From: Lachnospiraceae bacterium
Lineage (GTDB): Bacteria; Bacillota; Clostridia; Lachnospirales; Lachnospiraceae
Assembly: GCA_015057555.1 (NCBI GenBank)
Contig: SVEC01000004.1
Coordinates: forward strand, 1-64,000
Direction of reading: 5' to 3'
DNA: 64,000 nucleotides
Part shown: one piece after another, positions 7,758 through 16,498 of the stretch
Position numbering within the stretch: position 1 is the first letter of the stretch
Layout: every line of letters begins with the position of its first letter
Made by a program: the position numbers and the translations under genes
Notes under the pieces: generated by a model
The model's database searches: none
What the model saw: the letters and a program-made list of their open reading frames with translations, nothing else
Told to the model about the DNA's origin: nothing

Positions 7758-7778
7758 TCCTAAGAAAATCCTAAGAAA
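7758..7778 (-). promoter_or_regulatory. Tandem TTTCTTAGGA repeats, putative VanR site upstream of vanY
   Basis: Two identical 10-mers, TTTCTTAGGA on the minus strand (7769-7778 and 7758-7767), lie 11 bp apart. That is the spacing of OmpR-family half-sites. They overlap the end of vanS and could drive vanY separately. A degenerate version occurs upstream of vanR (9701-9721). Confidence 0.5.
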
Positions 7779-7781
7779 TTG

Positions 7782-8909
7782 CTAATTTGACAACGGCAAA
7801 GAGACTGTAAATGTAACCACATGATTTTTGCTGGATGCGCTGATTGCCCCGCCATGCAGCGTGACGATCTCCTTTGCTATGGCTAATCCAAGCCCTGTGC
7901 CGCCTGTATCAGAGGAACGAGACTGATCTACCCGGTAGAATTTATCGAAAAGAGACACCAATGCCTCATTTGGAATATCTTCGCCGCTGTTCTGAAACCG
8001 AATGATGACTTCATGTTCCAATTTTTCTGCGGAGATCACAATCTCGGTATGTGGGAAGCTATACGATGCGGCATTTTTCAGAATGTTGTTGAATACCCGT
8101 GCCAGCTTTTCCGGATCGGCTTCGATGGTCAAGTTCTCGTCAAGATGCAGGGTAACGGTGTTTCCCCTGGGAGCCAAAACTGGAGACAATTCATCCGATA
8201 GTTGGACCAGCATATAATAAAGGTCGATGGTTTCCTTGGACAAGGTGATTTTCTGAGATTTATATTTTGTGATCTCAAAAAATTCATTTACCATCGTCTC
8301 CAGTCGGTAGGCTTTTTCCAACGCGATATGAACCCGCGCAGCCCTCTGCTCAGGGGGCATATTCGGATCTTCCTCCAACAGATTGAGGTATCCAATTACA
8401 GATGTGAGAGGGGTCCGAATATCATGGGCCAGGTACATAACCAATTCGTCTTTCCGCTGTTCAGCAAAAGCGGTTTCCATTTTTCGTTCTGCTAAAGTTT
8501 GTTTTACAGAGTTTAGCTTCCGCTCAAATGGCAGCATTTCCGGTGACAACTGGATTTGCTTTTCATCGTCTGCCAGCAATGACTCTATCCCTTGATTGAC
8601 CTCTCTGAAATAGCCGGTAACCCACCGGAAAATTCGTACCATGAGGACTGTAAATATTAAAAGAACGGCCACAGCGAAAAAAATTTCTTTATTACCTCGA
8701 AAATGGTCACTGTAATAATAAAATGCTGCTTCATGCTTCATGTCGAATACGGTTTCCAGAATCCATACAATCAGATCGCCAATTCGCTGTTTCCAGATGA
8801 AAAGATACAGCCCCACCACCACAACGATAGAGGTAATGACATTCATGCAAACTCGTCGAATGAGTTTGGATTGAAAAGCAAAGTATTCGTCTTTTTTATC
8901 AACTTTCAA
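7782..8909 (-). CDS. vanS: VanS-type sensor histidine kinase
   Basis: This 375-residue membrane kinase senses glycopeptide-induced wall damage or drug and phosphorylates VanR. Membrane helices at about 23-40 and 77-95 flank a short outer loop, as in VanG/VanC-type sensors. The DHp domain carries AHDIRTPLTS with phosphoacceptor H162. The ATPase domain has NILKNAASYS (N-box), DKFYRVDQSRSSDTGGTG (F/G1 region) and GLGLAIAKEIV (G2). It overlaps vanR by 11 bases, so they are co-translated. Codon use is richer in G+C than that of the neighbouring host genes, in line with acquisition on a mobile element. Confidence 0.9.
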   Translation of the reverse strand: MKVDKKDEYFAFQSKLIRRVCMNVITSIVVVVGLYLFIWKQRIGDLIVWILETVFDMKHEAAFYYYSDHFRGNKEIFFAVAVLLIFTVLMVRIFRWVTGYFREVNQGIESLLADDEKQIQLSPEMLPFERKLNSVKQTLAERKMETAFAEQRKDELVMYLAHDIRTPLTSVIGYLNLLEEDPNMPPEQRAARVHIALEKAYRLETMVNEFFEITKYKSQKITLSKETIDLYYMLVQLSDELSPVLAPRGNTVTLHLDENLTIEADPEKLARVFNNILKNAASYSFPHTEIVISAEKLEHEVIIRFQNSGEDIPNEALVSLFDKFYRVDQSRSSDTGGTGLGLAIAKEIVTLHGGAISASSKNHVVTFTVSLPLSN

Positions 8910-9618
8910 TTTTATATCCTACCCCCCATATCGTCTTAATGAATCTGGGCTTGTCCATGCTATCTCCCAATTTCTCCCGCAGGTGGCGGATATGAACGGT
9001 GATGGTGTTGTTGGATTTGCTGTAATACTCGTCCTGCCAGATTTTGTGAAACAAATCTTCTGAACTGACTACATTCCCGGTATTTTCCAGAAGAATACGC
9101 AGGATCGAAAACTCCGTAGGTGTCAGCACCAAGGGCGTTTCCCCCAAAAAGCAGGTATGTGCCTTGATATTCATTGTCAAGGCACCGCAAACAAGATTAT
9201 CTTCTGATGCGGCAGACGAGGTTTCACCGGTATCAGAATGAGCAGGATTGTACTTTTGATACCGGCGAAGCTGAGACTTTACCCGTGCAATCATCTCCAG
9301 AGGGCGAAACGGCTTTGTAATGTAATCATCCGCTCCAAGAGTAAGGCCGGTAATTTTATCAGTCTCAGCATCTTTGGCTGTCAGCATGATGATGGGGTAG
9401 GTATGATGTTCCCTGATTTTCTTGCATAGAGTGAATCCATCTATGTCAGGAAGCATAATATCCAAAATTGCAAGATCAATGGGGGTTGTTTCAATGCAGT
9501 TAAGGGCTTCTTGGGCCGTATAAAATTTGAATACAGTGTAGTTTTCGTTTTTCAAATAGACTTCTATTAAATCCGCAATTTCTGTTTCGTCATCGACTAC
9601 TAATATTTTATTAGACAT
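8899..9618 (-). CDS. vanR: VanR-type OmpR-family response regulator
   Basis: This 239-residue regulator has a receiver domain with acceptor D53 (LAILDIMLPDIDG) and K102 (ITKPFRPLE), and a C-terminal winged helix (TPTEFSILRILLENTG, TVHIRHLREKLGD, WGVGYKIE). It should activate its own promoter and the vanY promoter when phosphorylated by VanS. It is first in the cluster, and the leader carries a degenerate pair of the repeat found before vanY. The assignment to the van system rests on the vanS, vanY and vanG' neighbours. Confidence 0.9.
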   Translation of the reverse strand: MSNKILVVDDETEIADLIEVYLKNENYTVFKFYTAQEALNCIETTPIDLAILDIMLPDIDGFTLCKKIREHHTYPIIMLTAKDAETDKITGLTLGADDYITKPFRPLEMIARVKSQLRRYQKYNPAHSDTGETSSAASEDNLVCGALTMNIKAHTCFLGETPLVLTPTEFSILRILLENTGNVVSSEDLFHKIWQDEYYSKSNNTITVHIRHLREKLGDSMDKPRFIKTIWGVGYKIES

Positions 9619-9700
9619 GAAGTCACTCTCCCTTCAAAGAGTATATATTATTATATTATCAAAGTCAGACACAGCACATCCTTATTATTTCATGAGAAAA

Positions 9701-9721
9701 CATTAAGATTTTCCTAATTTC
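9701..9721 (-). promoter_or_regulatory. Degenerate VanR-like half-sites upstream of vanR
   Basis: On the minus strand GAAATTAGGA and AATCTTAATG follow one another at 11-bp spacing, resembling the TTTCTTAGGA pair before vanY. An autoregulatory site is plausible but unproven. Confidence 0.35.
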
Positions 9722-10247
9722 TCACAGATTGCAATATCTTGGGGCTGAATTTTGGCAAGTTAAGAAACCCCTTGATATATTAGTCGTATCTGTTCATCTC
9801 TAAGCTATATTATATTTCGTTCTTATTTATTAAGCAATGATTCGCCTATTAAATCAGGTCCACAACCAGAACAATCATGCTTGTTTACCAGTATAATAAG
9901 GTCATTCCACAGCCGCAACCGGCACGATAAAATATTGTTGACCCATTCTTCCTATAATCTATCTCTCTTTTTTCTTCCGTCTCCGAACTTCTTCACTCAA
10001 AATACTTTCTACACACCAATTATTTTGCTCGCCTCTCGCATTTCAAAAAATCGTATATTATCTTCGTCCATAGTCACAAAGTATTCATAATTCTTATTCA
10101 TCTATATATTTATGTATTGTGGTTTCCTATAATATTTAGTGACTTTAATACTGTGACGGCTACATTACTACCATATAGGAATCCTGAGAATTAGCGCCTT
10201 AGTGGATGAACCATCCCAACATAATTTTTTGTTAATAGAAATAATAC
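9722..10247. other. Gene-poor stretch with decayed coding traces
   Basis: No intact gene. The minus strand shows protein-like pieces in successive frames: MNKNYEYFVTMDEDNIRFFE from about 10100, a FGDGRKKRE-type piece near 9970, and KHDCSGCGPDLIGESLLNK ending near 9830. They look like one gene broken by several frameshifts, of unknown family. Confidence 0.3.
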
Positions 10248-10580
10248 TTATGACATATTATTCCATTTACACCATTTTGTACAAGTATTATTATATTGGC
10301 ATATACTTTTGTTCTTTGTGCTCTGCTTACAATTGCATTTTCCTGATTTCTCTATGATGTTTACAATCCGTCCATGATTTACTGTATCTAACTGTCTATT
10401 TCCTTCCCAAAATTCACACGTTCCGCAGGTTTTATGAGAACTCCCCATTTTGGCAATACCATTATTTTGCATTGCGCCTTTATTTTTTGATGCAATCGTA
10501 GTTTTGCTCTTCAGTAAATTCAAATTTTCGCGTGCTTTCAATTTCTCCGCAAGACCAAAATTTCTCTTCCATTTTATCAC
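10248..10580 (-). CDS. Cysteine-rich small protein, possible zinc-binding
   Basis: The 110-residue frame has a lysine-rich N-terminal half and a C-terminal half with eight cysteines. It begins with CGTCEFWEGNR, a C-x2-C-x2-W pattern seen in many mobile-element and phage proteins. Further cysteines follow in GKCNCK, ICQYNNTC and WCKW, so binding of one or two metal ions is plausible. No specific family is recognised. It sits between the van island and a divergent nuclease-like gene, in AT-rich DNA unlike the van genes. The start is uncertain because no strong RBS precedes the ATG. Confidence 0.5.
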   Translation of the reverse strand: MIKWKRNFGLAEKLKARENLNLLKSKTTIASKNKGAMQNNGIAKMGSSHKTCGTCEFWEGNRQLDTVNHGRIVNIIEKSGKCNCKQSTKNKSICQYNNTCTKWCKWNNMS

Positions 10581-10794
10581 AGCATATCCAAATATTCTAC
10601 CAGCCTTTCATTATTATTTAATTCATAATTTGGCAATGCTAGCTCAAAAACATTTGACATTTGCATCCATCGTATTTATCATAAAAATTAGATTGCTAAT
10701 ATCATATTTTATTTATCTATTTTTTTAGTTTATTTATTTCAAGGGCAATCTTATTCCATTTTTACAATTTAATTCAAAGGAGGTTTTTACTACG

Positions 10795-11571
10795 ATTTAT
10801 GAACGTATGTTAGCCGAAAGTAAAAGGCTAGAAAAAGAAATTAACAAAATAAACTGGGAAATCAAGAAGTTGCCAGAGGGAAAATTGGTGTGTACCAAAA
10901 ATGATAATTCCTATAAATGGTATGTAAGTATTAACAACCAGCTCACATATATTCCCAAGAAGAAAAGGGATTACGCCCAGAAGCTGGCAATCAGAAGATA
11001 CTATGTGGCTCAATTAGAGATTCTGTCTGCTGAGCTTAGAACGGTCAAATATTATTTGCAGCACTCTTCTAAGGACTTATATGATGCAGATTCTCAGTTA
11101 CTTTCTCGACCTGGATATAGGGATTTGTTGTTGCCTTATTTTACACCTGCTGAAGATACTATGAACAAATGGATGACTGAATCCTATGAGCAAAATCCTA
11201 AGCATCCCGAGCAGCTTTCTATCAAAACCAATTCAGGAAATATGGTCAGATCCAAATCAGAAGCTTTTATTGATATGCTACTATATGCCAACAAAATCCC
11301 ATTTAGATACGAATGTGCTCTCAATTTAGGTGGCACTACATATTATCCAGATTACACTATTATGCATCCTAAAACTGGTGAGATTTTTTATTGGGAACAC
11401 TTTGGCATGATGGATGATGCTATATATGCTGGAAAAGCTTTTTCCAAGCTTCAGACATATTCTAGATATGGAATTATTCCTTCCATTAACTTGATTACCA
11501 CATATGAAACTGGGGATAATCCTCTAGATTTAGATGCTGTGCAGAAAATTATAGAGCAGTACTTCTTGTAA
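10795..11571 (+). CDS. PD-(D/E)XK nuclease-like protein
   Basis: The 254-258 residue protein has an N-terminal coiled-coil-like region (about 1-90) and a C-terminal fold resembling a restriction-type nuclease. RSKSEAFIDMLLYANKI provides the alpha-1 Glu, TTYYPDYTIMHP the catalytic PD, and GEIFYWEHFGM the E-x-H position where E-x-K is usual. The best RBS, AAAGGAGG at 10776-10783, is 11 bases from an in-frame ATT at 10795; the first ATG is at 10807, 23 bases away. Codons 1-4 would be I-Y-E-R. Substrate and role are unknown; it stands alone between accessory DNA and repeat array 2. Confidence 0.65.
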   Translation: MYERMLAESKRLEKEINKINWEIKKLPEGKLVCTKNDNSYKWYVSINNQLTYIPKKKRDYAQKLAIRRYYVAQLEILSAELRTVKYYLQHSSKDLYDADSQLLSRPGYRDLLLPYFTPAEDTMNKWMTESYEQNPKHPEQLSIKTNSGNMVRSKSEAFIDMLLYANKIPFRYECALNLGGTTYYPDYTIMHPKTGEIFYWEHFGMMDDAIYAGKAFSKLQTYSRYGIIPSINLITTYETGDNPLDLDAVQKIIEQYFL

Positions 11572-11589
11572 TTTTTACTCAGGAATCTC

Positions 11590-11996
11590 ATCCTAGGACA
11601 TATCTGGGCAGTGGTGACGGGGTTTTTCCTATATGCCCGGGATTTTACTCTCGACCCCTATTCTTAGGAAATTTCCGGGCAGTGGCGACGGGACTTCCCC
11701 TATATGCCCAGGATTTTGTCGCCGGCTTCAGTTCCCAGGAATTTTCCGGGCAGTGGTGGTTGGAATTTCCCTATATGCCCGGGATTTTGCTCCCGAGGTC
11801 AATTCCAAGGAAATTTCCGGGCAGTGGTGGTGGGAATTTTCCTATATGCCCGGGATTTCGCTCCCGAGGTCAATTCCAAGGAAATTTCTGGGCAATGGTG
11901 ACAGCGATTTTCCTATATGCCCGGGATTTTACTCAAAGCTCCAATTCCCGGGAAATTTCCGGGCAGTAGCGGTAAGTTTTTCCCCATATGCCCAAA
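11590..11996. repeat. 71-bp tandem repeat array 2 (six units)
   Basis: Unit starts (GGGCAGTGG or a close variant) fall at 11606, 11677, 11748, 11819, 11890 and 11961, exactly 71 bp apart. Within a unit, AAATTTCCGGGCA pairs imperfectly with TGCCCGGGATTTT, leaving a loop of about 23 bases that contains GGAA and TTCC. The two central units are nearly identical and the outer ones more diverged. Same family and orientation as array 1 at 4.9-5.2 kb. Confidence 0.88.
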
Positions 11997-12021
11997 TATT
12001 AAACATACTCCCTTCAAACAA

Positions 12022-12055
12022 GAAAAAAGCTACCGTGCCCTAAGGCACGGTAGCT
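12022..12055 (-). terminator. ileS intrinsic terminator
   Basis: AGCTACCGTGCC pairs perfectly with GGCACGGTAGCT around a 4-base loop, followed on the minus strand by six T residues. It lies 24 bases after the ileS stop. Confidence 0.9.
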
Positions 12056-12078
12056 GTAATTACTTCAATAGGTTTATC

Positions 12079-15000
12079 CTAGCCTACTACCTCAACACCG
12101 AGAACTACCTTCTCGCCATTGATGTTCCAATCCTTGCTTACGCCACCCATAGCGCCAACTACGAACTCATTTGCAAGAACAACTTCCTTAATCTCATCAG
12201 CATTAGCGTTCATGATTTCTGCAATCTTATCATTGCCTTCCACATAAACCTTAATTCTATCAGTTACATTGAAGTCTGCATCCTTACGCATAGTCTGAAC
12301 CTTAGAGATAATCTCTCTTACAAAGCCTTCCTCGATAAGCTCTGGAGTAAGAGTTGTATCGATAACAACTGTTGTGTAGTTATCTCCCTCAGTTACATAG
12401 CCCTCCATCTTAGCTGTCTCGATAAGTAAGTCTTCCTCGGCAAGTACAACCTCTGTACCAGCTACATCAAACTTTAATGCTCCCTCTGACTTAAGAGTAG
12501 CCATTGCCTCATTGCCATCAACATTTGCAAGGTACTCTCTGATACCGCCAAGCTGCTTACCGTACTTAGGACCTACTGTTCTAAGCTGTGGCTTGAAGCT
12601 GTATGAAGTAAAGTCTGAAAGGTCATCCTTAAAGGTTACATTCTTAATGTTAAGCTCGTCTTCGATAATCTCTACGAAGAACTCATCAAGAGCCTTTGTA
12701 GCCTTAACGAACATGTTACCCATAGGCTGACGTGACTTAATATTTGCTGTATTACGAGCTGCACGACCAAATACTACAATCTTAAGAACCTGATCCATGC
12801 TTGCCTCAAGGTCTGCATCGATGTAAGCCTCATTTGCAACAGGGAAGTCGCAAAGGTGGATTGACATAGGAGCAGTCTTGTCAAAGCGAGTTACAAGGTT
12901 CTGGTAGATATCCTCTGTCATAAATGGAATCATAGGGGCAGCTGTCTTACAAAGTGTAACAAGTGCCTCGTAAAGAGTCATGTATGCGTTAATCTTATCC
13001 TGTGGCATATCCTTAGCCCAGTAACGCTCACGACCACGTCTTACATACCAGTTACTCATATCATCTACGAAGTCTGCAAGAGCCTTAGTAGCCTCTGGAA
13101 TCTTGTATGAGCCAAGTGCCTCATCTACAGTCTTAACCATGGTGTTAAGCTTTGAGAGAAGCCACTTATCCATAACAGGAAGCTTGTCGTACTCAAGCTT
13201 ATACTCAGTTGGGTTAAACTTATCAATATTTGCATAAAGCACATAGAATGCATAGGTATTCCAAAGTGTGCCCATGAACTTTCTCTGTCCCTCAAGAACT
13301 GCGTCCTCGTGGAATCTATTTGGAAGCCATGGAGCAGAGTTACTATAGAAGTACCATCTAATAGCATCAGCGCCATACTTATTTAAAGCATCCATAGGGT
13401 CTACTGCATTTCCCTTAGACTTAGACATCTTCTGTCCGTCCTTGTCAAGCACGTGACCAAGAACGATAACGTTCTTGTAAGGTGCCTTGTCAAATAGAAG
13501 TGTTGAAATAGCCATAAGTGAGTAGAACCATCCTCTAGTCTGGTCAACTGCCTCAGAGATAAAGTCAGCTGGGAAGTTGTCATCGAAGATTTCCTTATTC
13601 TCAAATGGATAGTGCCACTGTGCAAATGGCATAGCTCCTGAGTCGAACCAGCAGTCGATAACCTCTGGCACTCTCTTCATCTCGCCCTGACAGTCAGGAC
13701 ATACAAGAGTTACATCATCAATGTATGGACGGTGAAGCTCGATTTCATCTGGGCAGTTATTGCTCATGCTCTTAAGCTCCTCAATAGAACCGATAGCATG
13801 TCTCTTACCACATGAACACTCCCAGATATTAAGTGGAGTACCCCAGTAACGGTTTCTAGAAAGTCCCCAGTCCTGAACATTCTCAAGCCAAGCTCCGAAA
13901 CGTCCCTTACCGATACCCTCAGGAATCCAATTAACAGTGTTATTATTCTTAACCAACTTATCTCTAACTGCTGTCATCTTGATGAACCAAGTATCTCTAG
14001 CGTAGTAGATAAGTGGAGTATCACATCTCCAGCAGAATGGATAGTCATGCTCAAACTTTGGAGCATCGAATAAAAGTCCATCCTTGTCAAGGTCAACTAA
14101 GATATCCTTATCTGCATCCTTAACGAACTTTCCAGCGTAAGGAGTATCCTCAGTCATCTCACCCTTGCCGTTAACCATCTGTACAAATGGAAGGTCGTAC
14201 TTTCTACCAACCTGAGCATCGTCCTCACCAAATGCTGGTGCGATATGAACGATACCAGTACCATCTGTCATAGTTACGTAATTATCACAAGTGATATAGT
14301 GACCCTTCTGTGGCTGCTTTTCAACTGCTGCCTTAGTACAAGCGAAAAGTGGCTCGTACTCCTTTCTCTCAAGGTCAGTACCCTTGTATGATTCAAGAAC
14401 CTCATAAGCCTTCTCATCATCCTTAGCTAAACCGCCAAGCACCTTGTCAAGAAGTGCCTCTGCCATATAATAAACATTTCCATCAGCTGCCTTTACCTTG
14501 CAGTAGGTCTCATCTGGATTCACACAAAGAGCAACGTTACTTGGAAGTGTCCAAGGAGTAGTTGTCCAAGCAAGGAAATATGCATCCTCACCTACCACTC
14601 TAAATCTAACAACTGCTGAACGCTCCTTAACAAGCTTATAGCCCTGTGCAACCTCATGGCTTGAAAGAGGTGTACCACAACGTGGACAGTAAGGAACAAT
14701 CTTAAAACCCTTGTATAAAAGTCCCTGATCCCAGATGTTCTTTAAAGCCCACCATTCAGACTCGATAAAGTCATTGTGATAAGTAACATATGGGTCATCC
14801 ATATCAGCCCAGAAACCAACCTTGCCAGAGAATTCCTCCCACATACCCTTGTATTTCCAAACTGATTCCTTACACTTAGTGATAAATGGATCAAGTCCGT
14901 AAGCCTCAATCTGATCCTTTCCATCTATGCCAAGAAGCTTCTCAACCTCAAGCTCTACAGGAAGACCGTGTGTATCCCAGCCCGCCTTACGTATAATCTT

Positions 15001-15237
15001 GTGGCCCTTCATAGTCTGATATCTAGGAATCATATCCTTGATAACTCTAGTAAGTACATGACCTATATGAGGTGTACCATTTGCAGTAGGAGGTCCATCA
15101 TAAAATGTATATGTTGGAAGATCCTTTTTCTCTTCAATACTCTTCTCGAAAATCTTGCTTTCCTTCCAGAAATCAAGTACCTTTTGTTCTCTCTCAACGA
15201 AGTTGAGCTTTGTAGAAACCTTTTCGTACATATTCAA
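12079..15237 (-). CDS. ileS: Isoleucyl-tRNA synthetase, type 2
   Basis: This class I synthetase of 1052 residues charges tRNA-Ile. PPTANGTPHIGHVLTR near residue 48 contains the HIGH motif and KMSKSKGNAVDP near residue 600 the KMSKS loop. A CP1 editing domain lies between them, with an anticodon-binding domain and a long C-terminal region after. The length, the GTPHIGH form and the C-terminal region without the zinc-finger arrangement of E. coli IleRS fit the eukaryote-like type 2 enzyme, a class known for low mupirocin sensitivity. The leader of about 60 nt is too short for a T-box. Confidence 0.96.
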   Translation of the reverse strand: MNMYEKVSTKLNFVEREQKVLDFWKESKIFEKSIEEKKDLPTYTFYDGPPTANGTPHIGHVLTRVIKDMIPRYQTMKGHKIIRKAGWDTHGLPVELEVEKLLGIDGKDQIEAYGLDPFITKCKESVWKYKGMWEEFSGKVGFWADMDDPYVTYHNDFIESEWWALKNIWDQGLLYKGFKIVPYCPRCGTPLSSHEVAQGYKLVKERSAVVRFRVVGEDAYFLAWTTTPWTLPSNVALCVNPDETYCKVKAADGNVYYMAEALLDKVLGGLAKDDEKAYEVLESYKGTDLERKEYEPLFACTKAAVEKQPQKGHYITCDNYVTMTDGTGIVHIAPAFGEDDAQVGRKYDLPFVQMVNGKGEMTEDTPYAGKFVKDADKDILVDLDKDGLLFDAPKFEHDYPFCWRCDTPLIYYARDTWFIKMTAVRDKLVKNNNTVNWIPEGIGKGRFGAWLENVQDWGLSRNRYWGTPLNIWECSCGKRHAIGSIEELKSMSNNCPDEIELHRPYIDDVTLVCPDCQGEMKRVPEVIDCWFDSGAMPFAQWHYPFENKEIFDDNFPADFISEAVDQTRGWFYSLMAISTLLFDKAPYKNVIVLGHVLDKDGQKMSKSKGNAVDPMDALNKYGADAIRWYFYSNSAPWLPNRFHEDAVLEGQRKFMGTLWNTYAFYVLYANIDKFNPTEYKLEYDKLPVMDKWLLSKLNTMVKTVDEALGSYKIPEATKALADFVDDMSNWYVRRGRERYWAKDMPQDKINAYMTLYEALVTLCKTAAPMIPFMTEDIYQNLVTRFDKTAPMSIHLCDFPVANEAYIDADLEASMDQVLKIVVFGRAARNTANIKSRQPMGNMFVKATKALDEFFVEIIEDELNIKNVTFKDDLSDFTSYSFKPQLRTVGPKYGKQLGGIREYLANVDGNEAMATLKSEGALKFDVAGTEVVLAEEDLLIETAKMEGYVTEGDNYTTVVIDTTLTPELIEEGFVREIISKVQTMRKDADFNVTDRIKVYVEGNDKIAEIMNANADEIKEVVLANEFVVGAMGGVSKDWNINGEKVVLGVEVVG

Positions 15238-15297
15238 AAATCCTTTCTATATATATTAAGCTATGTATTATTTTCACATATACTCCACCAAGCTATT

Positions 15298-15327
15298 AGT
15301 ATAACCTAAAACCCCTTGAAATGTCAA
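15298..15327 (-). promoter_or_regulatory. ileS promoter
   Basis: Minus-strand TTGACA (15322-15327) and TATACT (15298-15303) are separated by 18 bases, about 60 nt upstream of the start codon. Confidence 0.75.
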
Positions 15328-15371
15328 TATTACCTATGGGTTACGGGTTTTTTACTTATAAGTATTTTTTG

Positions 15372-15400
15372 TTGAAGAAAATGTAAACATAAAGTATAAT
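15372..15400 (+). promoter_or_regulatory. Promoter of the Gfo/Idh/MocA gene
   Basis: TTGAAG (15372-15377) and TATAAT (15395-15400) at 17-bp spacing, 61 bases before the ATG, which is preceded by AAAGGAGATATATT. Confidence 0.75.
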
Positions 15401-15461
15401 ATATGAGTAGCAATGAGCTTGCTAATAATTATCATTGATTTAATCATAAAGGAGATATATT

Positions 15462-16469
15462 ATGCTAGATTTTAGAGTTGGCATTATAGGTGCCGGAAAA
15501 ATCGCTGGTATTGTTGCAGATACACTTAATCAACTTAATCAGTTTGCACCTTATGCTATTGCATCAAGAGATATTGATAAGGCCAATGAATTTGGCGACA
15601 AGTATAATGTGGTGAAGAGATACGGCTCATATGAAGAGCTTGTAAATGATCCTGATGTTGATTTGGTTTACATTGCAACACCTCACTCAGAGCACGCAGC
15701 AAATGCTAAAATGTGCTTAGAAGCTGGTAAGCCGGTACTTGTTGAGAAGGCTTTTTCATATGATAGTGTATCTACAGCTGAAGTTCTCACAATGTCTGAT
15801 GAGAAAAAGATTTTCTGTGGAGAGGCTATGTGGATTCGTTTCCTTCCTATGTATAGAATGATGCTTCAGCAAATAGAACAGGGAGTTATCGGTAGAGTAA
15901 CAAATATTACTTGTACACTAGGCTATGACCTTAGAACTAAGGAACGTCTTATGAAGCCTGAGCTTGCAGGAGGTGCCCTTCTTGATTTAGGTGTTTACCC
16001 TATTAACCTGGTATCTATGATTTATGGTACTGAACCTATTTCCATATCATCAACCTGTGCTAAGCTTGAGACTGGTGTAGATGGTCAGTGTACAGTACAG
16101 ATGAGCTACAAGGGTGCAAGAAGCGCAAACTTCTTTGTATCTATGATGTACAAGCCAGATAACAACGCACGTATCTACGGAGACAAGGGATATATTGAAA
16201 TTGACAACATTAACAATCCTGAGGCCTTCCGAATATATCAAGGTGACCACAAGCTGGTATTCGAGGCTAAGAAGCCGGAGAGACAGATAAGTGGCTATGA
16301 ATTTGAGTTCCTTGCTGCAAGAGACGCAGTTATAGTAGGCGCTACGCAGTGTGGAGAAATGACCCACGAGGAAACTCTTAGAATTATGAGAATCTGCGAT
16401 GGACTCAGAAAGACCTGGGGAGTTAAGTTCCCTATGGATGTAGAGATTCCAGCCAAGGTTGAAGAGTAA
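15462..16469 (+). CDS. Gfo/Idh/MocA family NAD(P)-dependent oxidoreductase
   Basis: The 335-residue enzyme has an N-terminal Rossmann fold (VGIIGAGKIAGIVADTL) and the family EK motif in GKPVLVEKAF near residue 93. The C-terminal alpha/beta domain holds GGALLDLGVYPINL, the usual substrate-site segment. Members oxidise or reduce sugars, inositols or dihydrodiols; the closest general type is the trans-1,2-dihydrobenzene-1,2-diol dehydrogenase-like group, but the substrate cannot be read from sequence. It is monocistronic with its own promoter, and converges on the next gene at a shared terminator. Confidence 0.9.
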   Translation: MLDFRVGIIGAGKIAGIVADTLNQLNQFAPYAIASRDIDKANEFGDKYNVVKRYGSYEELVNDPDVDLVYIATPHSEHAANAKMCLEAGKPVLVEKAFSYDSVSTAEVLTMSDEKKIFCGEAMWIRFLPMYRMMLQQIEQGVIGRVTNITCTLGYDLRTKERLMKPELAGGALLDLGVYPINLVSMIYGTEPISISSTCAKLETGVDGQCTVQMSYKGARSANFFVSMMYKPDNNARIYGDKGYIEIDNINNPEAFRIYQGDHKLVFEAKKPERQISGYEFEFLAARDAVIVGATQCGEMTHEETLRIMRICDGLRKTWGVKFPMDVEIPAKVEE

Positions 16470-16471
16470 AT

Positions 16472-16497
16472 AAAAAAGGACCATTGGTCCTTTTTTA
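16472..16497. terminator. Bidirectional intrinsic terminator
   Basis: AAAAAAGGACC and GGTCCTTTTTT form a symmetric hairpin with an ATT(G) loop between convergent genes; each strand has a T-run. Confidence 0.9.
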
Positions 16498-16498
16498 T

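Noticed and set aside
9881-10090. 69-residue plus-strand frame
   Set aside because: Low-complexity Ser/Phe/Ile translation of AT-rich DNA, no RBS, and overlaps minus-strand decayed coding traces.
15238-15300. T-box riboswitch upstream of ileS
   Set aside because: The leader from the promoter to the start is only about 60 nt, with no T-box sequence or antiterminator.
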